Below, piece after piece: positions 25,219 to 35,114 of a DNA stretch of 62,690 bases. The DNA comes from Oscillospiraceae bacterium (GTDB lineage Bacteria > Bacillota > Clostridia > Oscillospirales > Acutalibacteraceae), in the NCBI GenBank assembly GCA_015065505.1, contig SVQE01000006.1, positions 1-62,690 on the forward strand, read 5' to 3'. The notes below the pieces were generated by a model, which was not told where the DNA came from, ran no database searches, and worked only from the letters and a program-made list of their open reading frames with translations. The first letter of the stretch is position 1, and the number at the start of each line of letters is the position of its first letter. The position numbers and the translations under genes were made by a program.

Positions 25219-25902
25219 TTATCTTCCCGTTGCACTCAGCATTGCAAACGGCGTTTTGAAAATTATTTTCAAGTCGCCCCATGTGGTGCGATTTTCTATG
25301 TAGTGCAAATCCATTTCAACCCACTGGTCAAACGGAATATCGTTTCTGTTATCGGCAATCTGCCAGTCGCAGGTAATGCCCGGGGTTACAATCAGCCTGA
25401 GCTTGTTGTAGTCGGTGTACTGCTCAACCTCACTCGGAAGAGGAGGACGGGGACCCACAAGGCTCATATGCCCTGCAAGAACATTGAAAAACTGAGGAAG
25501 CTCATCGATTGAAAGCTTGCGAAGGTATTTGCCCAGCCTGGTAATACGGGGGTCGTCCTTCATTTTGAAGGCGGGACCGTCCATCTCATTCTGTTCCATA
25601 AGCTCGGCTTTGCGCGCCTCGGCGTCAACATACACTGTACGGAATTTAAACATATAAAATTCCTCGCCGTGTCTGCCGATTCTTACCTGCTTGAAAAACG
25701 GACTTCCGTGAGGGTCGTCAATAAAAATTACAAGTGCGACAAGAAGAATCGGAATTAATGCAAAAATAAGCAATATTGAAGATACAATAATATCAAAAAC
25801 GCGTTTCCTTATCCAATATGTCTTGAAGGATTTGTTCTCGAGGATTTCCTTGAGCCTTTTTTCTGTTACTTCATCAATTGTTCCGTATTCCAAATAAGCC
25901 AC
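25219..25902 (-). CDS. undecaprenyl-phosphate sugar-1-phosphate transferase
   Basis: Starts exopolysaccharide repeat-unit synthesis by moving a sugar-1-phosphate from a UDP-sugar to undecaprenyl phosphate at the inner membrane face. At 227 residues it is the short monotopic form: one re-entrant hydrophobic segment (about 34-61), KFRTVYVDAE, KMKDDPRITRLGKYLRKLSIDELPQ written here in two parts (KMKDDPRITRLGK and LRKLSIDELPQFFNVL), SLVGPRPP and TPGITC, as in the bacterial sugar transferase family. The start is a GTG. It begins the polysaccharide locus but points away from most of it. The sugar cannot be told from sequence. Confidence 0.9.
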   Translation of the reverse strand: MAYLEYGTIDEVTEKRLKEILENKSFKTYWIRKRVFDIIVSSILLIFALIPILLVALVIFIDDPHGSPFFKQVRIGRHGEEFYMFKFRTVYVDAEARKAELMEQNEMDGPAFKMKDDPRITRLGKYLRKLSIDELPQFFNVLAGHMSLVGPRPPLPSEVEQYTDYNKLRLIVTPGITCDWQIADNRNDIPFDQWVEMDLHYIENRTTWGDLKIIFKTPFAMLSATGR

Positions 25903-26038
25903 AATCCTGAACCCCCTGTCTTATTGGTTTACCACGGACGGAATAGCGCCGTTTTTTAATTATTGATAAAAATACATAGGGGTATTTTAACACAAAATCA
26001 GAAGTATTTCAACATTTGTTGCATATTTTTTTCAATAT

Positions 26039-27226
26039 TTATGAAATAAAATCATTGATTTTTCTCTTGATTTTTGCAGGAATCATATTTTTAACGCCGC
26101 GAACAATATGCTCCTTGGTGTGCTTCTTGTATTCCTCGCGGAATGCCGCGCTTCCCTTTTCAATATATCCGCCGAGAAGCGCCTCGTGCTCGGGAAGCTT
26201 TGTGCTGCAGCTTACAAGCTGTTTATTCCTTCTCTGCGCGTCCTCTTTTGTTGAAGCAACGGCAGAAACAGCATTTTCAATTTCCTTAAAGTGCTTTTTG
26301 CCGTTTTCGGTGTTAACAAGAACGCAGGAAATGCCCTTATCAGGGTTAATATCGCCGAGCTTTTTAATCATATCGCCGTGAATGCCCCAGTAGTCGCCGA
26401 GCGTTATATCGCCCTGCCTGCCCTCGCTCGGGAAACGGCAGTTATAACAGCTTTCTCTGTAAACCTCGCCCTTGAGAAAATAGAAATAATAGGGCGAAGA
26501 GCCTGCATCGTATTTGATTTCCTTATTATCCGTAACAACACAGCCTTTAACCGCCCAGCCGTAGCGCTTATCGCGGAAGCGTATATCCTTAATCGCCTTA
26601 AAGCTGTCGCCCGTAAGCGCTTTAAGGTCGTCGCTGAGCATTCTCATGCTCGGAACGCCGTGGCAAACAAGGTCGATTGTCAGCAGGTTTTCGTATTCCC
26701 TGCCGAGAAATGCCTTAAGCCCTGCAATCTGGCAGGGTGTTGAGCAATAGCAAACGCTTCTGCCCTCACTGAGAAGCTTTTTAGCCTGCTTGAATGTATC
26801 CTTTGTTGAGCTTTGAACATATTTTGAGCCGCGAAGCCTTTTAAGCTCCTCCTTGCTTTCAACGCAGATGTGCTCGAGCTCGTTGTTTTCGTTCCACGCA
26901 GCGCCGAAAACAGCTCCGCCCTCATCAAGCACAGCGCTTGCAAGAGGCGTGAAAATACCGCCCGAAGACGAATTTTCAAGCACCCTTGTATCTTTATAAA
27001 CAGCGGCATAAACCTCGGGTTCATTCCCTGCGCCAACGCCCTTTTTTGTGAAAACGCAAACATCGGCGCATCTTCCGCACGAAACGCAGAGTTCCTCGTT
27101 TACGCTCGGGAAAATAAAGCCTGCTGCATCCTCTTTCATAGTGATTGCGCCCTTTGCACAGATGTTTACGCACGCACCGCAGCCGCAGCAAGCCTCGGGT
27201 TTTTCAATTCTGATATAGTTTTTCAT
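26039..27226 (-). CDS. FrhB-like iron-sulfur oxidoreductase of the polysaccharide locus
   Basis: 395 residues. The N-terminus holds two [4Fe-4S] ferredoxin motifs (CCGCGACVNIC near 13-23 and CVSCGRCADVC near 46-56). The rest matches the coenzyme F420 hydrogenase/dehydrogenase beta-subunit family: NSSSGGIFTPLA, GSKYVQS, YCSTPCQIAGLK, LVCHGVPS, GDYWGI. Members of this type often sit beside polysaccharide pyruvyl transferases in capsule loci of Clostridia, where their substrate is unknown; one is encoded at 34008. ATG 27226 is used; the in-frame TTG six codons up is rejected. Confidence 0.8.
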   Translation of the reverse strand: MKNYIRIEKPEACCGCGACVNICAKGAITMKEDAAGFIFPSVNEELCVSCGRCADVCVFTKKGVGAGNEPEVYAAVYKDTRVLENSSSGGIFTPLASAVLDEGGAVFGAAWNENNELEHICVESKEELKRLRGSKYVQSSTKDTFKQAKKLLSEGRSVCYCSTPCQIAGLKAFLGREYENLLTIDLVCHGVPSMRMLSDDLKALTGDSFKAIKDIRFRDKRYGWAVKGCVVTDNKEIKYDAGSSPYYFYFLKGEVYRESCYNCRFPSEGRQGDITLGDYWGIHGDMIKKLGDINPDKGISCVLVNTENGKKHFKEIENAVSAVASTKEDAQRRNKQLVSCSTKLPEHEALLGGYIEKGSAAFREEYKKHTKEHIVRGVKNMIPAKIKRKINDFIS

Positions 27227-27276
27227 ACTAACACCGCCAGTCAATTTACAATAACAAATTAATGTAATAGTATAGG

Positions 27277-27305
27277 TTGATAAATATTTTAAATTATGAT
27301 ATAAT
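27277..27305 (+). promoter_or_regulatory. promoter of the flippase gene
   Basis: TTGATA (27277-27282), 17-bp spacer, TATAAT (27300-27305), 46 bp before the start at 27351, in the divergent gap with the FrhB-like gene. Confidence 0.7.
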
Positions 27306-27350
27306 TAATATTTGTTGTAAAGAAGTTTTATTTATATTCGGAGAACACAT

Positions 27351-28937
27351 ATGGCAAAGAAAACAAGAACTCAGAATGCAAGGCGTAATATTATCACCTC
27401 TGTTTTAAACAAGCTGATAATTATGCTCACAAATTTCGTTATGCGAACAGTGCTTATCAACTGTCTTGGCAAGGAATATCTCGGACTTGACAGCCTGTTT
27501 GTTTCAATATTGCAGATTCTTTCACTGACCGAGCTCGGAATAAGCGCGGCAATGGTTTACAGTATGTATAAGCCCCTTGCCGAGGGCGACACACCTGCCG
27601 TGTGCGCGCTGCTGAAGCTGTACCGCACCGTTTACCGCTGGATTGCGGTTATTATGACGGTTCTCGGCTTGATTACGGCGTTCTTTTTACCGTATATCGT
27701 TAAAAAAGACCTGCCCGAAGGCATTAACCTCTATGCTTTATTCTTCATAAACCTTGCGGACACCGTGCTTTCATATATGCTTTTCGCCTACCGAAGCTCG
27801 CTGTTCACGGCGGACCAGCAATATTCGATAAATAACAACCTCTATTCAATATTCAAGGTTGGCGGAACTGTGCTTCAGATTATTGCGCTTGTTCTTTGCC
27901 CGAAGGAATACAGCTACTATTTCTATTCGCTTGTTCTTCCGCTTACAACCATTCTCAAAAACCTTGCCCTTTATGTTCTTTCAAACAAGATGTATCCGCA
28001 GTATAAATGCGAGGGCACGGTTCCCAAAGAGGAAATAAACAACATCAAAAAGCGCTGTGCCGGAATGTTTTTGCACAAGCTGAGCTATGTTTTCAGAAAC
28101 TCGCTTGATTCCATTGTTCTATCGGCATTCCTCGGTCTTTCCGTTCTCGGAAAATACAACAGCTATTTCTATATTATCAATGCAATTTCGGGCATTATGA
28201 TTCTTGTTTCAAACAGCGTTACCGCGTCCGTCGGCAACTCAATCGTTGTTGAAACAAAAGAGAAAAACTACCGCGATTTCAAGAAGCTTCAGCTTATGTA
28301 TATGGGGCTTACCTCGTGGATTACGGTTTGCCTTGTTGCCTGCACCCAGCCGTTTATGATGCTGTGGCTGGGCAAGGATATGATGTTTGAAGACGGCGTT
28401 ATGATTGTTTTCTGCATCTATTTCTTCTCAACGCATTTTGTTCGCGTTTGCCATCTTTACCGTCAGGCTGCAGGCCTCTGGTGGCAGGACAGATACCGTC
28501 CCATCCTTGAAACCGTAAGCAACCTTGTTTTAAACATTCTTTTTGTTCAGGTTTTCGAGGTTTACGGCGTTATGCTTTCAACCATTTTCTGTATGGTTTG
28601 CATCGAGGGAACCTGGGGCACGAGAATACTCTTTAAACACTATTTCACCGAAGAAAAGCAGTCAAAATATATGCTCAAGCTGCTCTGGTCGTGGATTCTT
28701 ACGGCAGTTGCAGGCGTTATATGCTATTTCGTATGCGGCGCAATAAAGCTCAGCGGAATCCCTGCACTCATTGTTTACGGAATTATCGGCTCCGTTGTTT
28801 CGGTTTCGATATTCTGCATAGGAAACTGCTTCCTTCCCGAATTCAAAGAGGCAGCAGCGTTTGCCTTTAAGCTTGTTGGCGCCGAAAGAGTTATGAAAAA
28901 GCTCTCAAAGCCCTCCGAGGAAAATAAAACCGAATAA
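27351..28937 (+). CDS. Wzx-type polysaccharide repeat-unit flippase
   Basis: 528 residues with about 14 hydrophobic helices. It matches the MATE/MOP-type lipopolysaccharide export proteins, starting with a conserved basic N-terminus (AKKTRTQNARRNI), then LINCLGKEYLGLDSLF and LTELGISAAMVYSMY, which is the common opening of Gram-positive Wzx proteins. Its role is to flip the undecaprenyl-linked repeat across the membrane for the polymerase (31440). It stands alone between divergent and convergent neighbours, with its own promoter. Confidence 0.9.
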   Translation: MAKKTRTQNARRNIITSVLNKLIIMLTNFVMRTVLINCLGKEYLGLDSLFVSILQILSLTELGISAAMVYSMYKPLAEGDTPAVCALLKLYRTVYRWIAVIMTVLGLITAFFLPYIVKKDLPEGINLYALFFINLADTVLSYMLFAYRSSLFTADQQYSINNNLYSIFKVGGTVLQIIALVLCPKEYSYYFYSLVLPLTTILKNLALYVLSNKMYPQYKCEGTVPKEEINNIKKRCAGMFLHKLSYVFRNSLDSIVLSAFLGLSVLGKYNSYFYIINAISGIMILVSNSVTASVGNSIVVETKEKNYRDFKKLQLMYMGLTSWITVCLVACTQPFMMLWLGKDMMFEDGVMIVFCIYFFSTHFVRVCHLYRQAAGLWWQDRYRPILETVSNLVLNILFVQVFEVYGVMLSTIFCMVCIEGTWGTRILFKHYFTEEKQSKYMLKLLWSWILTAVAGVICYFVCGAIKLSGIPALIVYGIIGSVVSVSIFCIGNCFLPEFKEAAAFAFKLVGAERVMKKLSKPSEENKTE

Positions 28938-28939
28938 TT

Positions 28940-30112
28940 TTATGAAAGCCTTTTACATATTGCTTCAAAATTACGCTTACAGTTATTTGCATCGTTGAAT
29001 GCGAAAAACTTATTTATCTTTTCAAGATATTCAGCGTCGGGCTCAAGCGAGTTATCAAGAATATGTTTAAGGCTTTTAACAACCTCGTCCCCTGTTTCAA
29101 CAACCTCTCCGAAACCGTCTCTCTTATAGCTGAAATAGCCCTCTTTATAATGGTCTGCGCGGAATGCAGCGTCGTTATAATGATAGTAAACAGTGGGCTT
29201 TCTCATGTAGGCGAAATCAAAGAAAACGCTTGAATAATCGGTTATAAGAATATCGCTGTTTATAAGCAAATCCTGAACATCGTTATGCTTGAAATCCGCA
29301 ATTTTTACGCGCAGATTGCTTGTTTCAAAGCAATCAAGAAAACGCTGAACCTCAAAATGCGGATAGAAAACAAGCTCATAATCGTATTCCTCAAGCAGTG
29401 CGCCGAGGCTCTGGCTGTTAAGAAATGAATTATATGCCTGAAAATACTCGCTCTGAGCAAATGTATTTTTGTTGCAGGTTCGCAGATTTGAACGCCAGGT
29501 CGGCATAAAGAGGATTTTATGCGTCGGCTGTTCGGGCTTTTTAAGATTATCGTATCTGCAAAGTCCCGTAAGCTCAAGAATGCCCTCGGGATAACCGAAA
29601 TTGCTTTGAACAAAATCAAATTCGGGCACTGCAGAGCAGGTGAACATATCAATATTCGTCTGGTCGGCATGGCAGAAGGCAAGGTCGTCCTTTATAATGC
29701 CGTGCTGAAGAAAAATCTTTTTTGATTTATCGGGAAAAAGCTTTCCGAATTTATGGAAAAACAATATATCGGGTGAATAGCCGTCAATATGAGTGCTGAC
29801 TTTAACCCTGGCAAGAATATAGCACAGATAGTGGCGGAAGCTTCCGTATTCAACGATTCTTCCCAGGGGTGCTATCTTATCTCTGTCGGGAGAATCGTTT
29901 GTTATAATGTAAACCGAGTTGATTTCGGGGTGCTCTTTGCAGAGGAATTTAAAGAAATGATATGCATTATCCCTTGCGTCAACGCCTCTTTCCGAAACAA
30001 TCCAAAGGTTTTTATAAGCGTCCTTTCCGCGCACAAAAAGGCTCGCCGTTTCTGCGGCAAGCATTGTTAAAAAAACGCGGATATAAATGAAAATTCTCTT
30101 GATTTTGTACAT
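28940..30112 (-). CDS. CDP-glycerol glycerophosphotransferase family (TagB/TagF-like)
   Basis: 390 residues from ATG 30112, which has GGAG seven bases upstream; the 19 extra codons above it are not supported. N-terminal amphipathic or hydrophobic segment (5-22). The catalytic domain shows KIFLQHGIIKDD (near 138), ILFMPTWRSNL (near 205), and ILITDYSSVFFDFAYMRKPTVYY written here as DYSSVFFDFAYM (near 300), the family's nucleotide-binding signature. It probably adds glycerol- or ribitol-phosphate-type groups to the exopolysaccharide or a teichoic acid. It converges on the flippase gene with a 2-bp gap and points opposite to the main operon. Confidence 0.85.
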   Translation of the reverse strand: MYKIKRIFIYIRVFLTMLAAETASLFVRGKDAYKNLWIVSERGVDARDNAYHFFKFLCKEHPEINSVYIITNDSPDRDKIAPLGRIVEYGSFRHYLCYILARVKVSTHIDGYSPDILFFHKFGKLFPDKSKKIFLQHGIIKDDLAFCHADQTNIDMFTCSAVPEFDFVQSNFGYPEGILELTGLCRYDNLKKPEQPTHKILFMPTWRSNLRTCNKNTFAQSEYFQAYNSFLNSQSLGALLEEYDYELVFYPHFEVQRFLDCFETSNLRVKIADFKHNDVQDLLINSDILITDYSSVFFDFAYMRKPTVYYHYNDAAFRADHYKEGYFSYKRDGFGEVVETGDEVVKSLKHILDNSLEPDAEYLEKINKFFAFNDANNCKRNFEAICKRLS

Positions 30113-30248
30113 AACTCGCTCCGATTTTTTACAAATTTTAAGTATTATAATGCAATTATACCCCAGCAAAAAACGCTTGTCAAGGAAACGCCGACCGCGT
30201 GAAAATTACACCAATATGACATTTTTGTAATTTTTTTGTAATTTTCTA

Positions 30249-30276
30249 TTGCATTTTTGCAAAATGCTGTTATATT
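30249..30276 (+). promoter_or_regulatory. probable promoter of the main polysaccharide operon
   Basis: TTGCAT (30249-30254), 16-bp spacer, TATATT (30271-30276), with a second TATAAT at 30276. It lies 65 bp before the first operon gene, in a very AT-rich gap. Confidence 0.5.
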
Positions 30277-30340
30277 ATAATATTTGGGATTTGATAATCT
30301 TTATTTTTTTATTAATTATATTTTTAACAGGTGAAGGCAC

Positions 30341-31438
30341 ATGTCAATTAAACTTAGTATCGCAACCGCTGTATATAATCTTGACGAGGAATTTCTTCGT
30401 TCACATATCGAAGGCATAAGCAAACAGCTTACCGATGAAACCGAGCTTATTCTTATTGATGACTGCTCAACAAACAATTCGGGCGATGTGTGCCGCGAAT
30501 ATGCCGACAGCGATGAGCATATCCGCTATGTGAATATGGGAACAAACGGCGGACTCAGCGCGGTAAGAAACCGCAGCATTGAGGAAGCGCAGGGAAAATG
30601 GATTTTCTTTGCGGACGGCGACGACATCTTATCAAAGTATTTCGTTGAATCCGCGCTCCGTTTTTCAGAGAGCGAGGCAGATATAATTATTCACGACCGT
30701 CTTAAGTTTATAACCGAGCTTCCCGAAGAAGCTCCCTGCGAGGTTGAAACGCTTAAAAAGCTTCCCGAAGGCTCGGGCAGAAAAATCAGCGTTTCGTGCA
30801 TGTGCCTCGACCCGAATATAAGCAACGCCCTCGGTTTATCAAACCGCGCATTCTATCACGCAGCGTGGGGCGCGTTATACAGAAAAGAATTTCTCACGGA
30901 AAACAATCTTCTCTTCCCCGTTGGTCAGAAAAAGGCGCAGGACGCAGTTTTCAACACCGAAACCTACTATTATGCCGAAAACATTGAGTACCTGCCCTAT
31001 GTTATGTATTTCTACAGGGGCAACCCCCAAGGCATAACACGCAGATACAACAAGGATTTGCCCGAGGTTTACGCAAAGCTTCTCGGCTTGCTTTCGGCAG
31101 ACAAGGAAAAGTTTTATTCGGGAAATGAGGATGTTGATATGCGTTTTCGCAACCACCGCATTGTTGCAAGCGCAGTAGACAATATGAGACTCAATTTCTT
31201 CCACAAGGATAACCCGAAGCCGAAGCAGCAGAGAAAGGAAGAATTTCTTGCTTTCATCGAGCAGGAGCCCTATAAAAGTGCAATAAACGGTTTTGACGCC
31301 GTTACATATAACAGACGCGAATGGCTTTTAATTGTTAAGCTTATGCAGAAAAAGCGTTTTAACACCCTTGATAAATTCGTTGGAAACGACAGGGCATTCC
31401 GTTTGCTTTGCGGCGCATATAAACGCCTGGTAAGATAG
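30341..31438 (+). CDS. family 2 glycosyltransferase
   Basis: 365 residues. A GT-A fold in the N-terminal half: LSIATAVYNLDE start, LILIDDCSTNNSGD, NGGLSAVRNRSIE, and the metal-binding FFADGDDILS near 90. The C-terminal part is specific to this type (RKEFLTENNLLFP, QDAVFNTETYYY, FYRGNPQGITRRY). Probably extends the lipid-linked repeat with one sugar. First gene of the eight-gene plus-strand operon; its stop is one base before the polymerase start. Confidence 0.9.
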   Translation: MSIKLSIATAVYNLDEEFLRSHIEGISKQLTDETELILIDDCSTNNSGDVCREYADSDEHIRYVNMGTNGGLSAVRNRSIEEAQGKWIFFADGDDILSKYFVESALRFSESEADIIIHDRLKFITELPEEAPCEVETLKKLPEGSGRKISVSCMCLDPNISNALGLSNRAFYHAAWGALYRKEFLTENNLLFPVGQKKAQDAVFNTETYYYAENIEYLPYVMYFYRGNPQGITRRYNKDLPEVYAKLLGLLSADKEKFYSGNEDVDMRFRNHRIVASAVDNMRLNFFHKDNPKPKQQRKEEFLAFIEQEPYKSAINGFDAVTYNRREWLLIVKLMQKKRFNTLDKFVGNDRAFRLLCGAYKRLVR

Positions 31439-31439
31439 T

Positions 31440-32837
31440 ATGAGTGAAACTGTTAAAGAGCTGTACACCAAAAAGTCGCCGATATTTATAGGCTTATATA
31501 TCTTTTGCATATTTGGCGCCGCTATGGGCGACTATAAGGTTCTGAATGTTGCTCTGGGCGCTCTTCCCAAGGTTGTTTCCGCAGGTGCGCTGGGTATTGC
31601 ATTTCTCTATGTTTTGTTTACCGGCAACTTCAAAAACTTCAAGGCACTCTCGCGCTTCGGAATACTGTTTTCCTCAATTATTATCGGAATTATTTTCTGT
31701 TCCATTCTGATTTGGGTGCTTGATTTACAGGATTTTTCCTACATAATGAAGGGCGTTTCAAAGATTTCCTATCAACTGCTGAATATTTTAATAGTGCTTT
31801 CGGCGGCATATATGTTTGAGGAAAACGCCGCCAAGTATACATTTATCGGAATTGCGTCGGCAAACTTTGTTATTATCGCGCTCGGCGCGGCGTCAACGGG
31901 AATAGGTGGCGCAATAAGCGATATGATTGCAAACATAACCTCGTTCGGCGACAACGATGTTATTACAAATTCCGCATTTATCCGCGCTATTGAAATCCAC
32001 GACATAACCTTCACTATGGGTGTGTTTTTCATTTATTTCCTGTTCTTCTGCCCACGCGAGAAATACAGATACCTGTATGCGGGAATTGCGCTGTTTCTGT
32101 TCTTCGCAGGATTGAAACGAATTGCCTTTTTAAGCTTATTCCTCGGCGTAGCCTTTGCAATGCTTTGCAAACTTTTTGCCGCAAGAAATCAGAGGCGTAT
32201 ACTTATGTTAACCGCACTGTTAATTGTGGCGCTGTGCTATTTCTACATTATCATCATTCAAAAAGGTATATTCACGCAGTTTTTACTCGAACACGAAATT
32301 GAAATGAACGGTCGAGAAAAGATATACGATTATATCTCGAATTTCTATGAGGTTTCACCCTCATACCGCGGAAAGGGCTATGAGTTCTGCGTTCAGCTCT
32401 TAAAGAGTATGAAGGACACCAAGGACCAGGTTGTTAACATCACCGCAGTTCATAACGATATTCTTAAAATGTACGTTGAAATGGGCTTCTGGGGATTTCT
32501 GCTGTGGATTCTCGGTTACTATGTTTTTCAGACTCATTGGTATATAACCCGATGCGGTGAAAAGGTTGCCGTTTGCTTTATGGCAATCAATGTTTATATG
32601 CTGATAACCTATATGACGGATAACACAATGTTTTACTACTGGTCGAGTATGGTTATCAGAATTATTCCGCTTTCATTCTTCTTTGACCCCGTTAAAGAGG
32701 CTGTTCTCAAGTCCGAGGACAGATGGCGTATGAATCCCATTCAGAAATATCGCTATAACAAGCGCGTCAAGGATAAAAAGCAGCAGTTAAAGCCGAGAAT
32801 GAGAGCTCCCTCACCCGAAAACGATATTCATTTATAA
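31440..32837 (+). CDS. Wzy-like polysaccharide polymerase / O-antigen ligase family
   Basis: 465 residues with about 11-12 hydrophobic helices and one large outside loop (about 280-345, KGIFTQFLLEHEIEMNGR to SPSYRGKGYEF), the layout of Wzy and WaaL proteins. VHNDILKMYVEMGFWGFLLW after the loop matches the usual 'HN.yl....e.G..G' motif. The C-terminus is basic and cytoplasmic. Expected to polymerise repeat units delivered by the flippase. The placement between glycosyltransferases supports polymerase over ligase. Confidence 0.8.
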   Translation: MSETVKELYTKKSPIFIGLYIFCIFGAAMGDYKVLNVALGALPKVVSAGALGIAFLYVLFTGNFKNFKALSRFGILFSSIIIGIIFCSILIWVLDLQDFSYIMKGVSKISYQLLNILIVLSAAYMFEENAAKYTFIGIASANFVIIALGAASTGIGGAISDMIANITSFGDNDVITNSAFIRAIEIHDITFTMGVFFIYFLFFCPREKYRYLYAGIALFLFFAGLKRIAFLSLFLGVAFAMLCKLFAARNQRRILMLTALLIVALCYFYIIIIQKGIFTQFLLEHEIEMNGREKIYDYISNFYEVSPSYRGKGYEFCVQLLKSMKDTKDQVVNITAVHNDILKMYVEMGFWGFLLWILGYYVFQTHWYITRCGEKVAVCFMAINVYMLITYMTDNTMFYYWSSMVIRIIPLSFFFDPVKEAVLKSEDRWRMNPIQKYRYNKRVKDKKQQLKPRMRAPSPENDIHL

Positions 32838-32893
32838 CTACAGGCATTAGATTATTACCCTGATGCCAAAATACTCAAGAGGCAAAAACAGTT

Positions 32894-34006
32894 ATGATAA
32901 GAATTTTACACTCGGTCAGCAATATGGACCGTGCAGGCATTGAAACAATGCTGATGAATTTTTACAGACACATGGACCGCGACAAGGTTCAGTTCGATTT
33001 TTTGGTGAACAAGCCCGACCCGGGTGCTTACGATGAGGAAATCCGTGCTCTCGGCGGCAGAATATTTGTGTCGCCCGGATTTATGAGCTACAGAAAATAT
33101 ATCGCATATATGAAGGATTTGTTCAAAGAGCATCCCGAATATAATATTATTCACACCCACAACGGCTCGCTTATGCTCTATGCGCTTGAGGGTGCAAAGA
33201 AAAGCAAAGTTCCCGTTCGAATTGCTCACGCACACGCAACCGCAGTTCCCGTAGGACTTAAAAATCAGCTCAAAAAGCTGATACGCCCGATGATAAAATA
33301 TGTTGCAACAGATTACTGGGGCTGTTCGGACGCGGCAGGAAAGTTTTATTTCTCGGAAAAGCGCTGGAACAATTCAAACGAGCTGATTCACAACGCAATC
33401 AATGTTGATAATTTCACCTTCAACGAAAATATCAGAAATGAAATCCGCGAGCAATACGGCTTCGGCAATAAGCTTGTTATCGGAAATGTCGGCAGAATGA
33501 TGGCTCAGAAAAACCATAAAAAGCTGCTTGATGTTTTCGCCGAGGTGCATAAGCTCAACCCCGAAACACAGCTTGTTATCATCGGCACGGGCGAGCTTGA
33601 AGAAAAGCTCAGACAGCAGGCAGACGAGCTCGGAATCAGCGACAGCATAACCTTTACGGGCGTTTTAAGCAATGTTAACGAGTGGTACAGCGCCATTGAT
33701 GTTTTTGTTATGACCTCGCTTTATGAGGGCTTACCCGTTGTTGCGGTTGAGGCGCAGGCATGCGATTTGCCCTGCGTACTGACAGACACAATCACCCCCG
33801 AAGTAAAGGTTACCGAGAATGTTAAATTCCTCGGACTCTACGACGAGCCGATTAAATGGGCAAAAGAAATACTTGAAATTAAACCTGCAAAAAGAGTAAG
33901 CCGAAAGGCAGAGCTACAGAAGGCAGGATACGATATCGAATCAGAGGCAAAGAGAATGCAGGATTTATACCTGGAACTGTATTCAAAAATTAACGAGGCA
34001 AAGTAA
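32894..34006 (+). CDS. family 4-type glycosyltransferase (GT-B)
   Basis: 370 residues. N-domain: RILHSVSNMDRAGIETMLMN, IIHTHNGS, RIAHAHATA. C-domain: NVGRMMAQKNHKKLLDVF, LVIIGTGELEEKL, FTGVLSNVNEWYSAIDVFV, then SLYEGLPVVAVEAQA with the glutamates of the nucleotide-sugar pocket. This pattern is common in Gram-positive exopolysaccharide clusters (EpsF-like). It probably adds a repeat-unit sugar with retained anomeric configuration. It follows a 56-bp gap that holds only an AGAGG-type ribosome site. Confidence 0.9.
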   Translation: MIRILHSVSNMDRAGIETMLMNFYRHMDRDKVQFDFLVNKPDPGAYDEEIRALGGRIFVSPGFMSYRKYIAYMKDLFKEHPEYNIIHTHNGSLMLYALEGAKKSKVPVRIAHAHATAVPVGLKNQLKKLIRPMIKYVATDYWGCSDAAGKFYFSEKRWNNSNELIHNAINVDNFTFNENIRNEIREQYGFGNKLVIGNVGRMMAQKNHKKLLDVFAEVHKLNPETQLVIIGTGELEEKLRQQADELGISDSITFTGVLSNVNEWYSAIDVFVMTSLYEGLPVVAVEAQACDLPCVLTDTITPEVKVTENVKFLGLYDEPIKWAKEILEIKPAKRVSRKAELQKAGYDIESEAKRMQDLYLELYSKINEAK

Positions 34007-34007
34007 T

Positions 34008-35114
34008 ATGAACATAGGCATTCTTACACATCACAATATAAATAACTACGGCGCATTTATGCAGACCTGGTCTTTGCAGGAAAAGCTCAGAGAGCTCTTC
34101 CCGGATGATGAAATTTATGTTATCGACTACATAGTTAAAAAGCATAATGTTATCAACACCGCAGGCTTTTTCAGAATATATCCCGATAAGGAAACTCCGA
34201 AATCGTGGCTTCGCAAGGCTTTGCAGCCGATAGTTTTCCACGATGCGCGCAACCAGTATATGGCTAAATCAAAGAAGGTTTACAGCGCAGAGGATATAAA
34301 CGCGCTCGGTCTTGACTGCATTGTTATCGGAAGCGATGAGGTCTGGAACTATCTCGACCCCAAGAGCTTTCTTCCCGTTAAATACAGCGCAGGGCTTACC
34401 GCGCCGAGAATAGTTGCCTATGCACCGAGCACTGGCAAGGCAGACGGAATAGAGAATGTTCCCAAGGAAGTATACGACGCAATGAAGGGCTTCACAGCGC
34501 TTTCCGCACGCGATGTCGGCGCGCAGAACCTTTGCAAAACAACGCTCGGCGTAACGCCTCAGCTTGTTTGCGACCCGACCTTCCTCACCCCTGCCCCGAC
34601 GGTTAAAAACGAAAGAATCAGATATTACACAAAGAATAAATACATCCTTTTCTACTACTGCAACGGTATTCCGCAGTCGTGGAAGGAAAAGATTATCAAG
34701 GACGCAGTTGCAAAGGGCTACGATGTTCTCGGTGCAGGCGAATACGATAAGCTTTATACACGCGTTTCAATAAGAATAACCCCGTTTGAATGGGCAGAGC
34801 TTTTCAAGCACGCCGAATATGTTTACACAGGAACCTTCCACGGAGTTGTTTTCTCAATTCTTTCACGCAAAAACTTCAAGGTTTACGCGTCAATCAAAGC
34901 CCGTATCAAGAAAATCGGCGCGCTGCTCAACCAGTTCGGCATCGGCGACAGAACTCTTACGGAAGAAAACCTTCTTGACAGAGGCGAGGACATTGATTAC
35001 GACAAGGTTTATGAATACATTGAGCAGCTGAGAAAAAGCAGCAGCGATTACTTAGAGCGTGCCGTTAAAGGCGAGATAATTAAAGGAGTACCCGATGATA
35101 CAAAGCAAGGCTGA
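34008..35114 (+). CDS. polysaccharide pyruvyl transferase family protein
   Basis: 368 residues. Starts GILTHHNINNYGAFMQTWSL, as in the CsaB/EpsO-type family. IVIGSDEVWN lies near 105, LVCDPTFLTP near 185, YTGTFHGVVFSIL near 280. Family members attach pyruvate ketals or related groups to sugars of the polymer, giving it negative charge. It is paired in many genomes with an FrhB-like protein like the one at 26039. Its stop overlaps the next start by 20 bp. Confidence 0.85.
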   Translation: MNIGILTHHNINNYGAFMQTWSLQEKLRELFPDDEIYVIDYIVKKHNVINTAGFFRIYPDKETPKSWLRKALQPIVFHDARNQYMAKSKKVYSAEDINALGLDCIVIGSDEVWNYLDPKSFLPVKYSAGLTAPRIVAYAPSTGKADGIENVPKEVYDAMKGFTALSARDVGAQNLCKTTLGVTPQLVCDPTFLTPAPTVKNERIRYYTKNKYILFYYCNGIPQSWKEKIIKDAVAKGYDVLGAGEYDKLYTRVSIRITPFEWAELFKHAEYVYTGTFHGVVFSILSRKNFKVYASIKARIKKIGALLNQFGIGDRTLTEENLLDRGEDIDYDKVYEYIEQLRKSSSDYLERAVKGEIIKGVPDDTKQG

